NCBI GenBank assembly: GCA_934540955.1
Contig: CAKTCY010000002.1
Location: 29,032 to 93,031 of the forward strand
Length of the DNA: 64,000 bases
Reading direction: 5' to 3'
Origin: an uncultured Faecalibacterium sp.
Lineage (GTDB): Bacteria > Bacillota > Clostridia > Oscillospirales > Ruminococcaceae
In this document: positions 52,694 through 61,082 of the stretch, piece by piece
How positions within the stretch are numbered: the stretch's first letter is position 1
Layout: each line of letters starts with the position of its first letter
Translations under genes and position numbers: made by a program
Notes under the pieces: model-generated
The model's input: only the letters and a program-made list of their open reading frames with translations
Told to the model about the DNA's origin: nothing
Database searches by the model: none

Positions 52694-54955
52694 TCAGATG
52701 TCACCGTCCGAGTGCAGGTCTACCACGACCGATGCCTTGGACGGCAGTTTTTCTTTTTCATACAGTGCCAGCGCCGCCCGTACAAGGTCGCGGAAGCGGC
52801 GGTCGTTGCGGCACTTAACGGTAAGCTTATAGCGGTAGGTGTCGTTGATCTTTTCAATGCTGCCGGGCGTAGGGCCCAGAATGCGCAGGGGCAGATCCGG
52901 CTGCTTGGCCGCCTGCTGCCCTAAAAGCGCCGAGAACCGGGCAGCGGCGCGCGCCACCTCGTTCTCCTTTGCACCGGCAAAGCCGATGACGCACAGCCCG
53001 CAGAAGGGCGGGTACAGGCCCAGCTTGCGGTAGGCGATCTCCTGCTCATAGAAGGCATCGTAATCCTGCGCGGCGGCAAGGGTGAGCACCGGATTGTCCG
53101 GGTCGGTGGTCTGGATGATAGCAAAGCCGGGTTCCTTTGCGCGTCCGCTGCGTCCCACCACCTGTGTGATCAGGCTGAACACGTTCTCGTATGCACGGAA
53201 GCCCTGCGCGAACAGCAGCGAATCAATGCCCAGAACGCCCACAAGGGTCACATCCTCGAAATCCAGCCCCTTCGCCACCATCTGGGTGCCCACCATGATG
53301 TCGTATTCATGTGCTGCAAATTTAGCAAGCAGCTTTTCGTGGGCGTCCTTGGCGGCAGTGGAGTCCTGATCCATGCGCAGCACCCGCGCCTCCGGGAAGA
53401 GCTTTGCCAGCTCCTCCTCGGCTTTTTGGGTGCCGAAGCCCCGGTATTGCAGCTTGCCGCCGCAGGCCGGGCAAAGGGTGGGCGGCGGCTCCTGCTGAGA
53501 GCCGCAGTAGTGGCACAGCACCTTATGCGCTGATTTGTGGTACACCATGGGCACGCTGCACTTGGAGCACTTGAGCACCTCGCGGCAGTCCTCGCACTGA
53601 GCAATGGTCTGGTAGCCCCGGCGGTTGAGCAGAAGAATGGTCTGCTTTTCTGCCTCCAGATTGCGGCGGATGGCATCCTCCAGCGCAAGGCTGATCTCCC
53701 GAGGGTTGCCCGCAGCCAGCTCTGCCCGCATATCCACGATCTGCACGCTGGGCAGCGGGTTGCCGCCATAGCGCTTGGTCAGGCGCACCAGCTGGGTGCG
53801 TCCGTTCTGTGCAACGTAAAAGCTCTCTGTGCTGGGGGTGGCACTGGCCAGAAGCAGCAGTGCGCCGTTTTCGGCGGCACGCTGCCGGGCGACCTCGTGG
53901 GCAGAGTAGCGCGGTGCGGATTCCGACCGGTAGGTGTGCTCCTGCTCCTCGTCAATGATGATAAGGCCGATATTTTCCAGCGGCGAAAACACCGCACTGC
54001 GGGTGCCCACCACGATATCTGCGCCGCCGTCCTGGATCATCTGCCATTGCAGCAGACGCTCGGTGTGGTTGAGCGCAGAGTGCTGCACTGCCACGCGGCG
54101 ACCAAACTGCCCTTTTAACCGCAGGATCATCTGCGGGGTCAGGCTAATCTCCGGCACCAGCACCAGCGCCTTGCGGCCAAGCTCCAGACAGCGGGAAATC
54201 AGCTTTAAAAATACCAGCGTCTTGCCGCTGCCGGTCACACCATACAGCAGCGCCGAATGGGGTGCTGCATCTTCTAATTTGGGCAGCAGCGTGTCGTAGG
54301 CGGCCTGCTGCTGCTCTGTGAGGGTGATGGGGTCGTTGCGCAGCGGGATGGAGGCGTAGAGGTCGATGGACTTATTCACCTTGCTGCATTCCAGTACACC
54401 CTTGGTGCACAGGTTATCCAGCACCGCGCGGCTGATGCCCTTATCCTCCAGCTCGTTCAGGGTGCGGGGACCGCCGCTCAGCAGTGCCACCGCCGCCAGC
54501 TGCTTTGCCGTAGGCTTTGGCTTTTGCGGCAGTGTGCCTACCAGTTTGTAGGCGTTTTCCGTGTGGCGGGTAAGCTGCTTTTGCAGCACCGGGGTCACAC
54601 CGTCTGCGGCCACAGCAGGCTTGTACTGCGCACCATACGGAATGACTGCCTTGACGGCCTCATAGTAGGTGCAGAAGGTGCGTTCCTTTAAAAAATGCAC
54701 CAGCCGCAGCAGCTCCGGGGTCAGGCAGGCCGAGGCCGGGGCTACATCGAACAGATATTTGAGCTTGGAGTGCTCCGGCTCGGCATCGCAGACCAGCACC
54801 ACGCCCATGCGGGCGCGGCTGCCCTTACCAAAGGGCACCAGCACCATGCTGCCCAGACGCACCGCATTCTGGTGCTCCGGCAGAACGGCATAGGTATACA
54901 GCTTATCAAAATGGAAGGTCGCATTGCTGACGGCAACGCCTACCGTTTTGGGCAT
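52694..54955 (-). CDS. priA: primosomal protein PriA (replication restart helicase)
   Basis: The 753-aa helicase has an N-terminal DNA-binding domain, Walker A GVTGSGKT near 240, DEEQEHTYRSESAPRY (DEEQ box), a zinc-binding pair of CxxC clusters (CEDCREVLKCSKCSVPM, and CHYCGS, CPAC) and helicase motifs GTQMVAKGLDFEDV and GRSGRA. It reloads DnaB at stalled forks. It follows gmk by 28 bp. In Bacillus rpoZ and coaBC lie between gmk and priA; here they are absent. Confidence 0.95.
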   Translation of the reverse strand: MPKTVGVAVSNATFHFDKLYTYAVLPEHQNAVRLGSMVLVPFGKGSRARMGVVLVCDAEPEHSKLKYLFDVAPASACLTPELLRLVHFLKERTFCTYYEAVKAVIPYGAQYKPAVAADGVTPVLQKQLTRHTENAYKLVGTLPQKPKPTAKQLAAVALLSGGPRTLNELEDKGISRAVLDNLCTKGVLECSKVNKSIDLYASIPLRNDPITLTEQQQAAYDTLLPKLEDAAPHSALLYGVTGSGKTLVFLKLISRCLELGRKALVLVPEISLTPQMILRLKGQFGRRVAVQHSALNHTERLLQWQMIQDGGADIVVGTRSAVFSPLENIGLIIIDEEQEHTYRSESAPRYSAHEVARQRAAENGALLLLASATPSTESFYVAQNGRTQLVRLTKRYGGNPLPSVQIVDMRAELAAGNPREISLALEDAIRRNLEAEKQTILLLNRRGYQTIAQCEDCREVLKCSKCSVPMVYHKSAHKVLCHYCGSQQEPPPTLCPACGGKLQYRGFGTQKAEEELAKLFPEARVLRMDQDSTAAKDAHEKLLAKFAAHEYDIMVGTQMVAKGLDFEDVTLVGVLGIDSLLFAQGFRAYENVFSLITQVVGRSGRAKEPGFAIIQTTDPDNPVLTLAAAQDYDAFYEQEIAYRKLGLYPPFCGLCVIGFAGAKENEVARAAARFSALLGQQAAKQPDLPLRILGPTPGSIEKINDTYRYKLTVKCRNDRRFRDLVRAALALYEKEKLPSKASVVVDLHSDGDI

Positions 54956-54983
54956 TCGTCCAACTCCTTCAACGCTTGATTTT

Positions 54984-55556
54984 TCAGCCCTGCAGCCCAG
55001 CGCGCTGGCAGATGACCTGATACAGCTCTGCGGCGCAAGGCTCGATCTGGTTGTTGACCAGCTTTACGGTAAACTTGTCCTGCTCGGCCAGCTCCTGCCG
55101 GGCGGTGGCGAGACGCTCCTGAATGCTTTCCTCGGTCTCGGTGCCGCGGCCGCGCAGACGGTGCTCCAGCTCCTCCACAGAGGGCGGCAGCAGGAACACG
55201 GTGGTAGCGCCCGGGAACATCCGGCGGATATTGGCAGCGCCGTGCACGTCGATGACCAGCACGACCACCTTACCGGCCTCCAGCCGCTTTTCCACCTCAG
55301 ACTTCAGGGTGCCGTAGTAGTTGCCGTTATAGAAGTTATGCTCCACCACCTGATCGTTTTCCAGCAGCTGCTGGAACTGCTCACGGGTGCGGTAGTAGTA
55401 ATCCACGCCCTCCTGCTCGCCGGGGCGCGGGGTGCGGGTGGTGGCAGAGACGGTCTTTTCGATCTCGGGGTGTGCCTCGCGCAGTGCCTTGACCACGCTG
55501 TCCTTGCCGGTACCGGCTGCGCCGGAAACTACAAACAGAAATTTATCATTCGCCAT
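54984..55556 (-). CDS. gmk: guanylate kinase
   Basis: The 190-aa enzyme phosphorylates GMP. P-loop GAAGTGKDS at 12-20 (Pro-Ser of the usual GPSGVGK replaced), [19 protein letters not shown], and [11 protein letters not shown]. It starts at [15 protein letters not shown]; the longer frame is shadow. It overlaps the remA-type gene by 11 bases. Confidence 0.93.
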   Translation of the reverse strand: MANDKFLFVVSGAAGTGKDSVVKALREAHPEIEKTVSATTRTPRPGEQEGVDYYYRTREQFQQLLENDQVVEHNFYNGNYYGTLKSEVEKRLEAGKVVVLVIDVHGAANIRRMFPGATTVFLLPPSVEELEHRLRGRGTETEESIQERLATARQELAEQDKFTVKLVNNQIEPCAAELYQVICQRAGLQG

Positions 55557-55824
55557 GAGATGCTTCCTCCTCCATTGATGCTCTGCCCTCCTGCCCGGCG
55601 GCGCGGCTTGCCACCGTTTCGGGCTGAAGAGCTGACAGCACGACATGATCGGAGTCCATGATGAGCACTGCCCGGGTGCTGCGGCCGTAAGAGGCATCGA
55701 TCAGCATCCCGCGCTCGCGTGCTTCCTTCACCAGACGCTTGACCGGTGCAGAGTCCGGGCTGACGACTGCCACCACGCGCCCCGCACTGACCATATTGCC
55801 AAAGCCGATGTTGATGAGTTTCAT
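55546..55824 (-). CDS. remA: RemA-family (DUF370) regulator
   Basis: The 92-aa protein begins [20 protein letters not shown], followed by [22 protein letters not shown] and [10 protein letters not shown], the DUF370/RemA consensus. Bacillus RemA is a DNA-binding activator of matrix genes; in Clostridia its targets are unknown. ATG after GGAGGAG. It sits between yicC and gmk, the conserved place. C-terminal tail is longer than in Bacillus. Confidence 0.9.
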   Translation of the reverse strand: MKLINIGFGNMVSAGRVVAVVSPDSAPVKRLVKEARERGMLIDASYGRSTRAVLIMDSDHVVLSALQPETVASRAAGQEGRASMEEEASHGE

Positions 55825-55842
55825 AGGCTCCTCCACAGCATA

Positions 55843-56721
55843 TTATTCCAGATTCTGGATCTGCTCACGGATCTTTTCGATCTCCGCCTTCATATCCACC
55901 ACAATGCGGGTGATATCCAGATCCTGACACTTGGAGCCGATGGTATTGGTCTCGCGGTTCAGCTCCTGCGTCAGGAAATCCAGCTTGCGGCCCACGGGCT
56001 CGTCCAGCTGCAGGATGTCGCGGTACTGGGCAATGTGGCTGCGCAGACGGACAGTTTCTTCATCCACGGCGGTCTTATCACCAAAAATGGCGGCCTCGGT
56101 CAGCACACGGGCGTCATCAATGTCGCGATCCTGCAGAATGACCTTGAGCTTCTCGTACAGGCGGTTGGTGTAGTTTTCTACCCGGCCTGCGCTCAAGGCT
56201 TCCACCTTGCCGACGCACTGTTCCAGAAACACAAGACGGCTTTCCACATCTGCCTTCATCTTGGCGCCCTCGGCGGCGCGCATCTCCACAAAACGATCCA
56301 GTGCCTGTGCGGTGACGGCAGATACATCCTGCCACAGCTGCTCCTCGTCCACATCAGCGTGGCGGGTGGTCAGCACATCTGGGAAGCGGGTCAGAACGGC
56401 AGTGGATACATCATTTTTGACCCCCAGTTGCTCGGACAAGTCCCGCATGGCCTGCTGATAGCTGCGGGCAAGCTCCATGTTGACGGCGACCACGGTATCT
56501 GCCGCGTCCACGTTCTGCACGGTCATGCTAAGCTCTACCTTGCCGCGGGAGATCCGCTGGTTGAGCTGCTTTTTCAGGCAGCTGTCCAGAGAACTGCAGG
56601 TGCGCGGGATGCGGGAGGAATACTCGAAATAGCGGGAGTTCACGCTGCGCAGCTCCACAGTGATCTCGCGGCCATTGAGCACGGCAGTCCCCCTGCCGAA
56701 ACCGGTCATGCTTAAGATCAT
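55843..56721 (-). CDS. yicC: YicC/YloC-family endoribonuclease
   Basis: The 292-aa protein has the N-terminal MILSMTGFGRG signature, ELRSVNSRYFEYSSRIP, and a C-terminal DUF1732 part with DEETVRLRSHIAQYRDIL and LDFLTQELNRETNTIGSK. YicC-type proteins are RNases, first noted as stationary-phase factors. It starts after AGGAG and leads the long minus-strand block. Confidence 0.93.
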   Translation of the reverse strand: MILSMTGFGRGTAVLNGREITVELRSVNSRYFEYSSRIPRTCSSLDSCLKKQLNQRISRGKVELSMTVQNVDAADTVVAVNMELARSYQQAMRDLSEQLGVKNDVSTAVLTRFPDVLTTRHADVDEEQLWQDVSAVTAQALDRFVEMRAAEGAKMKADVESRLVFLEQCVGKVEALSAGRVENYTNRLYEKLKVILQDRDIDDARVLTEAAIFGDKTAVDEETVRLRSHIAQYRDILQLDEPVGRKLDFLTQELNRETNTIGSKCQDLDITRIVVDMKAEIEKIREQIQNLE

Positions 56722-56813
56722 ACTAGCTCCTATTCTTTTACGGTTCACTTCGGTTTTTCTGTATAGGTATCCGCTTTGGGCACACAAGCCCATGTTACGA
56801 TACATATAGCATC

Positions 56814-56842
56814 ATTTTACTATTCTTTTCTGAAAAATTCAA
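56814..56842 (-). promoter_or_regulatory. sigma-A promoter of the yicC-to-thiN block
   Basis: TTGAAT (56842-56837) and TAAAAT (56819-56814) on the minus strand have a 17-bp spacer, with a 90-base leader to yicC. The remaining stretch to 56968 holds no gene. Confidence 0.65.
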
Positions 56843-56968
56843 GGTGCAGACTGCATCCGCGAAAAAAACACACATTTCGTTTTTTACTGCTGCGTAACCG
56901 GTAATGATCAAAACAACATGACTGCGGCAGTTACCGCTTCTCAGCGGCATTTCCCTGTAAAAATATAA

Positions 56969-56988
56969 CCCCGCGTTTTCACGCAGGG
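56969..56988 (-). terminator. terminator of the orphan HTH gene
   Basis: On the minus strand CCCTGCGT pairs with ACGCGGGG, followed by TTATATTTTT. It is eight bases past the stop codon. Confidence 0.75.
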
Positions 56989-56996
56989 CCATAACA

Positions 56997-57338
56997 TCAG
57001 TTCGTCTTATAAACGCAGGTCACACTGGTTTGCAGGATATCTGCATTGAGCAGCGTGCGCTCCACCCAATGGATGTTGTCGGCAATGGTATCCAGAGAGA
57101 CCTCGTATTCCTTGGCAATGCTTTCCATCGTGCGGTACTCGTAGCGATAGATCAGGGTCAGGATGAGTTTATCCATCATGGAGATCTTGGTAAAGCGGGT
57201 CTTGCGCTTGTGCTCCTGACGGTAAGCCTCATGCAGAGCCTTGAGCATCCGGTCAAATTCCAGCTTTGAAATGCCAAAATACAGTTGATAATCCTGCTCC
57301 TGAAACTCAGCAATGCGCTGTTCCGGGATGCTTCGCAT
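56997..57338 (-). CDS. orphan transposase-type HTH protein (IS5-like N-terminal domain only)
   Basis: The 113-aa protein starts at MRSIPEQRIAEF after GGAGG. SKLEFDRMLKALHEAYRQEHK, then LSMMDKLILTLIYRYEYRTM-like and IAKEYEVSLDTIADNIHWVE form the helix-turn-helix that normally precedes the DDE domain of IS5-family transposases. No DDE domain follows, no inverted repeats or target duplications are visible, and the gene has its own consensus promoter and terminator. It may be an orfA remnant or a domain recruited as a regulator. Confidence 0.75.
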   Translation of the reverse strand: MRSIPEQRIAEFQEQDYQLYFGISKLEFDRMLKALHEAYRQEHKRKTRFTKISMMDKLILTLIYRYEYRTMESIAKEYEVSLDTIADNIHWVERTLLNADILQTSVTCVYKTN

Positions 57339-57386
57339 AGCATTTTCCTCCACATCATTTGTTGTATTGTATGGGCTATACCAAAC

Positions 57387-57415
57387 ATTATAAAAGGTAT
57401 TGGGCGGCAAGTCAA
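57387..57415 (-). promoter_or_regulatory. strong sigma-A promoter of the orphan HTH gene
   Basis: TTGACT (57415-57410) and TATAAT (57392-57387) on the minus strand have a 17-bp spacer; the leader is about 45 bases. Confidence 0.8.
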
Positions 57416-57478
57416 TGTGTATGCAGAAGTTTTTCCGGGATTGCCCGACAGAGCACGTCTTGTGCCTTTGCCGACTGC

Positions 57479-57518
57479 GCAAAAAAGGCTGCTGCACAGT
57501 ATTTTGTGCAGCAGCCTT
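57479..57518 (-). terminator. terminator of the carboxyltransferase operon
   Basis: The 13-bp perfect stem AAGGCTGCTGCAC with complement (57485-57497, 57506-57518) is followed on the minus strand by TTTTTTGCG. Confidence 0.88.
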
Positions 57519-57534
57519 GAAAGAAGCTTATTTA

Positions 57535-58938
57535 TCAGACAGGATGGGACTGATTGGTGTAGTCCACATGATCGCCGTCCACGCCCTGCTTTTTGGCATT
57601 GCGCTTATCGAAGAACTTAGGAGCGACCTGCGGGAACATGGCGTAGGTCAGCACGTCCTCTTCCTGCGTTGCCCACTTGGCGGCCTCGGCCTTCAGCTTG
57701 TCCATCTCGGGAGCAAGCGTGTCGGCAAAGCGGCAGGTAATGGGCTGCTCGTCGCCAAGGATCTTCTTGGTGAACTCGGGCTTGATGGGAGCGGGAGTCT
57801 TGCCGTAGTCGCCGTGGACCAGACCCTTGAACTCCTTGGTGACCATCTTGTAGCGCTCGCCCATGATGACGTTGAACACAGCCTGCGTGCCAACGATCTG
57901 GCTGGTGGGGGTGACCAGCGGCGGATAGCCTGCATCCTCACGGACGCGGGGGATCTCTGCCAGCACTTCGTCCAGCTTATCCTCCTTGCCGGCATCCTTC
58001 AGCTGCTTGAGCATATTGGAGAACATACCGCCCGGCACCTGATACAGCAGAGTGTTGGCGTCCACACCAAGGCTCTTGGGGCTGATCTGACCGTTGGCGA
58101 TGTACTTCTCGCGCAGCTTTGCAAAATAAGCGCGCACGACATTCAGCTGCTTCAGATCCAGACCGGTGTCGTAGTCGGTGCCCTGCAGGGCAGCCACCAG
58201 GCTCTCGGTGGGCATATGGCTGGTGCCAAGGCTCAGGGGACTCATGGCGGTATCAACGATGTCGGCACCTGCCTCGATGCCCTTGAGGATGGACATGGAA
58301 GCCAGACCTGCGGTGTAGTGGCTGTGGATATCCACAGGGATGCTGACGGTCTCCTTCAGCTTCTTGACCAGATCATAGCAGGTGTAGGGGGTGAGCAGAC
58401 CTGCCATATCCTTGATGCAGATGGAGTTTGCGCCCATCTCCTCCAGAGTTTTGGCGTAGGCTGCAAAGTACTCGTTGTTGTGCACAGGGCTCAGAGTATA
58501 GCTGATGCAGCCCTGCACATGAGCACCCTCCTTGTTGGCAGACTTGATAGCGGTCTGCAGGTTGCGGGGGTCGTTCAGTGCGTCGAAGATACGGATGACG
58601 TCAATGCCGTTGGCAACGGACTTCTGTACAAAGTACTCCACAGCGTCATCTGCGTAGGGACGGTAGCCCAGCATATTCTGGCCGCGGAACAGCATCTGCA
58701 GCTTCTGGTGCGGCAGCTCCTTGCGCAGGATGCGCAGACGCTCCCACGGATCCTCGTCCAGGAAGCGGATGCAGCTGTCGAACGTAGCGCCGCCCCAGCA
58801 CTCCACGGAGAAGTAGTTGATCTTGTCCATTTCGGGCAGGATGGGGCGCATCTCGTCCATGGTCATACGGGTAGCCAGCAAAGACTGGTGCGCATCACGC
58901 AGGACGACCTCGGTCACCTTGATCGGCTTTTTTGCCAT
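57535..58938 (-). CDS. biotin-dependent carboxyltransferase (oxaloacetate decarboxylase alpha / transcarboxylase 5S type)
   Basis: The 467-aa protein is a pyruvate/oxaloacetate carboxyltransferase domain of the HMGL-like TIM-barrel type: VLRDAHQSLLATRM, WGGATFDSCIRFL, GIDVIRIFDALND, carbamylated Lys in ICIKDMAGLL, and metal-binding HSHYTAG. There is no fused biotin domain. It moves CO2 between oxaloacetate/pyruvate and biotin. A free biotin carrier and a 12S-like subunit are next door. It starts at MAKKPIKVTE after AGAGGTG. Confidence 0.9.
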   Translation of the reverse strand: MAKKPIKVTEVVLRDAHQSLLATRMTMDEMRPILPEMDKINYFSVECWGGATFDSCIRFLDEDPWERLRILRKELPHQKLQMLFRGQNMLGYRPYADDAVEYFVQKSVANGIDVIRIFDALNDPRNLQTAIKSANKEGAHVQGCISYTLSPVHNNEYFAAYAKTLEEMGANSICIKDMAGLLTPYTCYDLVKKLKETVSIPVDIHSHYTAGLASMSILKGIEAGADIVDTAMSPLSLGTSHMPTESLVAALQGTDYDTGLDLKQLNVVRAYFAKLREKYIANGQISPKSLGVDANTLLYQVPGGMFSNMLKQLKDAGKEDKLDEVLAEIPRVREDAGYPPLVTPTSQIVGTQAVFNVIMGERYKMVTKEFKGLVHGDYGKTPAPIKPEFTKKILGDEQPITCRFADTLAPEMDKLKAEAAKWATQEEDVLTYAMFPQVAPKFFDKRNAKKQGVDGDHVDYTNQSHPV

Positions 58939-58954
58939 GGTTGTCACCTCTTCC

Positions 58955-59332
58955 TTAGTTCATGGAAACCAGAACGTCACCGGAGTTGACGGTATCGCCC
59001 TTGTTCACGTTGATGGAAGCCACGGTACCATCCTGCGGAGCAACGATCTCGTTCTCCATCTTCATGGCCTCGAGGATGACCAGCACATCACCGGCCTTGA
59101 CAGAAGCACCGGCAGCGACCTTGACATCCAGAATGTTGCCGGGCATGGGAGCCTTGACGGTAACAGCACCGGCTGCACCGGCGGCTGCCTTGGGAGCAGC
59201 TGCGGGAGCGGGAGCGGCCTTGGGTGCGGCGGGTGCTGCAACAGGAGCAGCAACGGGAGCAGCGCCTGCGGCGGTTTCCTCAACGGAAACGCTGTAAGCA
59301 ACACCATTGACAGTAATATTGTAGTACTTCAT
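58955..59332 (-). CDS. biotin carboxyl carrier protein (transcarboxylase 1.3S type)
   Basis: The 125-aa protein starts at MKYYNITVNGVAYSV after GGAGG. An Ala/Pro-rich linker (about 22-57) leads to a biotinyl domain with EAMKMEN, biotin on Lys91. The same layout as the 1.3S subunit of methylmalonyl-CoA carboxyltransferase and sodium-pump decarboxylase gamma/delta carriers. It swings carboxyl groups between the two enzymes on either side. Confidence 0.92.
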   Translation of the reverse strand: MKYYNITVNGVAYSVSVEETAAGAAPVAAPVAAPAAPKAAPAPAAAPKAAAGAAGAVTVKAPMPGNILDVKVAAGASVKAGDVLVILEAMKMENEIVAPQDGTVASINVNKGDTVNSGDVLVSMN

Positions 59333-59383
59333 GGAAGGATCCTCCAATTCAAAATCGAACTCAATTAACTTACATTCGGACGC

Positions 59384-60703
59384 TTACAGGGCCATATTGC
59401 CATGCTTCTTGGGCAGGCGGGCGGCGCGCTTGGTGCTCAGCAGCTCCAGTGCAGCCACAACGCTGGCGCGCACATTAGCGGCATCGCAGCTCATATCGGC
59501 AGCACCGGCAGCCACTGCGCTGGCAGCGCTGCACACCTCAGCGGTGTAAGCAGCAGTCTTGGCCTTGGTGGCGGCAATGATGTTGTCGGAAGCATCGATC
59601 TCGTCCTTGTACAGCACGCTGACAGCGGCGCTGGGCTCCAGTGCGCTGACGGTGCAGCCGGTCACAGCGATGCGCAGGTCGGCAGCAGCCAGAGTGGTGT
59701 ACACAGGGCCCACAGCCTTACCGGCCAGCACCGCCACCTTTGCGGTGGTAGCATCAGCGTAGGTAGCGGCCAGACGGGCAGCCTCGCGGATGCCGCCAGC
59801 CACATCATCGGTAACGCTGGGCACAAAGCCCTCGGTGTCCACGATGGTGACCACAGGCACGCTGAAGGCATCGCACAGGCGCACAAAGCGGGAAGCCTTG
59901 GCTACGCAGTTGTGGCACAGCTGCTTGCCGGTTGCCACAACGCCCACGGCGTTGCCGCCGATGGTTGCAAATGCGGTGTAGACAGACTTGCCAAAGCCTG
60001 CATACAGCTCCACGGCGCTGTCCTTATCGATCACAGCAGCAGCGGCCTTTGCGGGCTCGGCACCGGCAGCCAGAACAGTGGTGGGCTGCTCGAACTCGAA
60101 GATCGCCGGGCCGGTCAGGTTGTTGGCGGGCAGCAGACCCACGATGTGAGCAGCCTTTTCAGCAGCCTCTGCGGCATCGGCAGCCACGATGGAGGCCACA
60201 CCTGCCTTGGCAGCAGCGGCGGCGCTGCCTGCATCGGCGACCTTATCGCCCTTGGCAGCGGAGGTGAACGGAGCGGTGAAGAACAGCTCGGCGCCCTCGG
60301 CCATGATGCAGACATCTGCGTTGGCAGCGCTCAGAGCGCTGGTGCCGCCGCAGACACCCAGAACAACGGCCACCTGCGGAACAACACCGGAGACCTTTGC
60401 GATCTGTGCATTCAGCTTTGCGCTGGCAGTCAGCACGTCCAGACCCTCGGCCAGCTTTGCGCCAACCGAATTATAGAAGGTGACCACCGGGCAGCCAGTC
60501 TGTGCAGCCATTTCCAGAACCTTGATGTTCTTTTCAACATCCTTTACGGTGACAGCCTCGCCGTTCTGATAAACAGCGTAAGCCTGCTGACCTGCAGCAT
60601 AGCCGCAGGCAGCGCTCACTGCACCATCAGCAAACAGCGCAGTGTATTCCCCGTCATCGAAGAACTTGGCGAGGATTTCTCCCTTATTGATCTTTGAAGC
60701 CAT
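59384..60703 (-). CDS. carboxyltransferase 12S / decarboxylase alpha-like subunit (divergent)
   Basis: The 439-aa crotonase-fold protein resembles the acyl-CoA carboxyltransferase of MmdA/PccB type: VLEMAAQTGCPVVTFYNSVGA, VSGVVPQVAVVLGVCGG (oxyanion region), and the end AARLPKKHGNMAL. Usual members are about 510 aa; here the N-terminal part is short and the middle is Ala-rich. The glycine motifs are altered (VGAKLAEG for GGARIQEG). First gene of the operon. The acyl-CoA used is unknown. Confidence 0.75.
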   Translation of the reverse strand: MASKINKGEILAKFFDDGEYTALFADGAVSAACGYAAGQQAYAVYQNGEAVTVKDVEKNIKVLEMAAQTGCPVVTFYNSVGAKLAEGLDVLTASAKLNAQIAKVSGVVPQVAVVLGVCGGTSALSAANADVCIMAEGAELFFTAPFTSAAKGDKVADAGSAAAAAKAGVASIVAADAAEAAEKAAHIVGLLPANNLTGPAIFEFEQPTTVLAAGAEPAKAAAAVIDKDSAVELYAGFGKSVYTAFATIGGNAVGVVATGKQLCHNCVAKASRFVRLCDAFSVPVVTIVDTEGFVPSVTDDVAGGIREAARLAATYADATTAKVAVLAGKAVGPVYTTLAAADLRIAVTGCTVSALEPSAAVSVLYKDEIDASDNIIAATKAKTAAYTAEVCSAASAVAAGAADMSCDAANVRASVVAALELLSTKRAARLPKKHGNMAL

Positions 60704-60748
60704 AATTAGACCTCCTGGTTGTCTGTGTGAGCTTTCAAAATTATATTT

Positions 60749-60777
60749 ATTATACAGAAGCTGGCAAAAAAATGCAA
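60749..60777 (-). promoter_or_regulatory. sigma-A promoter of the carboxyltransferase operon
   Basis: TTGCAT (60777-60772) and TATAAT (60754-60749) on the minus strand are 17 bp apart; AGGAGG precedes the first ATG. Confidence 0.8.
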
Positions 60778-61082
60778 GGGATTCTATAAAATTCCATGCG
60801 ATTCAACATCCATCCCTTATGGATACTCAAATTTTTAACGATTCATCGTTTTGCACGTTTTATCTAGGCAAATGCTCTCGCGCGCCCATTTTGCGGATGT
60901 AAAAATTTTTCCAGTTTTTTTGGCGAAACTGCACCCGCCTGCTGCGTTTTCTTTCCGTTGCGTTTATGTTACACTATATTAAAATATTAAAAAAATCATA
61001 ATTGCCGGGCAATCTGCCAAGCTGTACCTATACAGCGCACGCGAAAAGCCCGGCAATATGCAAAAGAGGTTGAAGCTATATC
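60778..61082. other. divergent intergenic region with a structured leader
   Basis: No gene is seen. The left part is AT-rich. A hairpin lies at 61001-61057: a perfect 10-bp stem ATTGCCGGGC/GCCCGGCAAT enclosing GCTGTA/TACAGC. It would be in the 5' leader of the GDPD gene (plus strand). The plus promoter is not clear; TATATT at 60975-60980 is one candidate. Confidence 0.55.

Noticed and set aside
57400-58989. 529-codon plus-strand frame over the 5S-type carboxyltransferase
   Set aside because: Antisense shadow; His/Leu/Gln-rich, no ribosome site.
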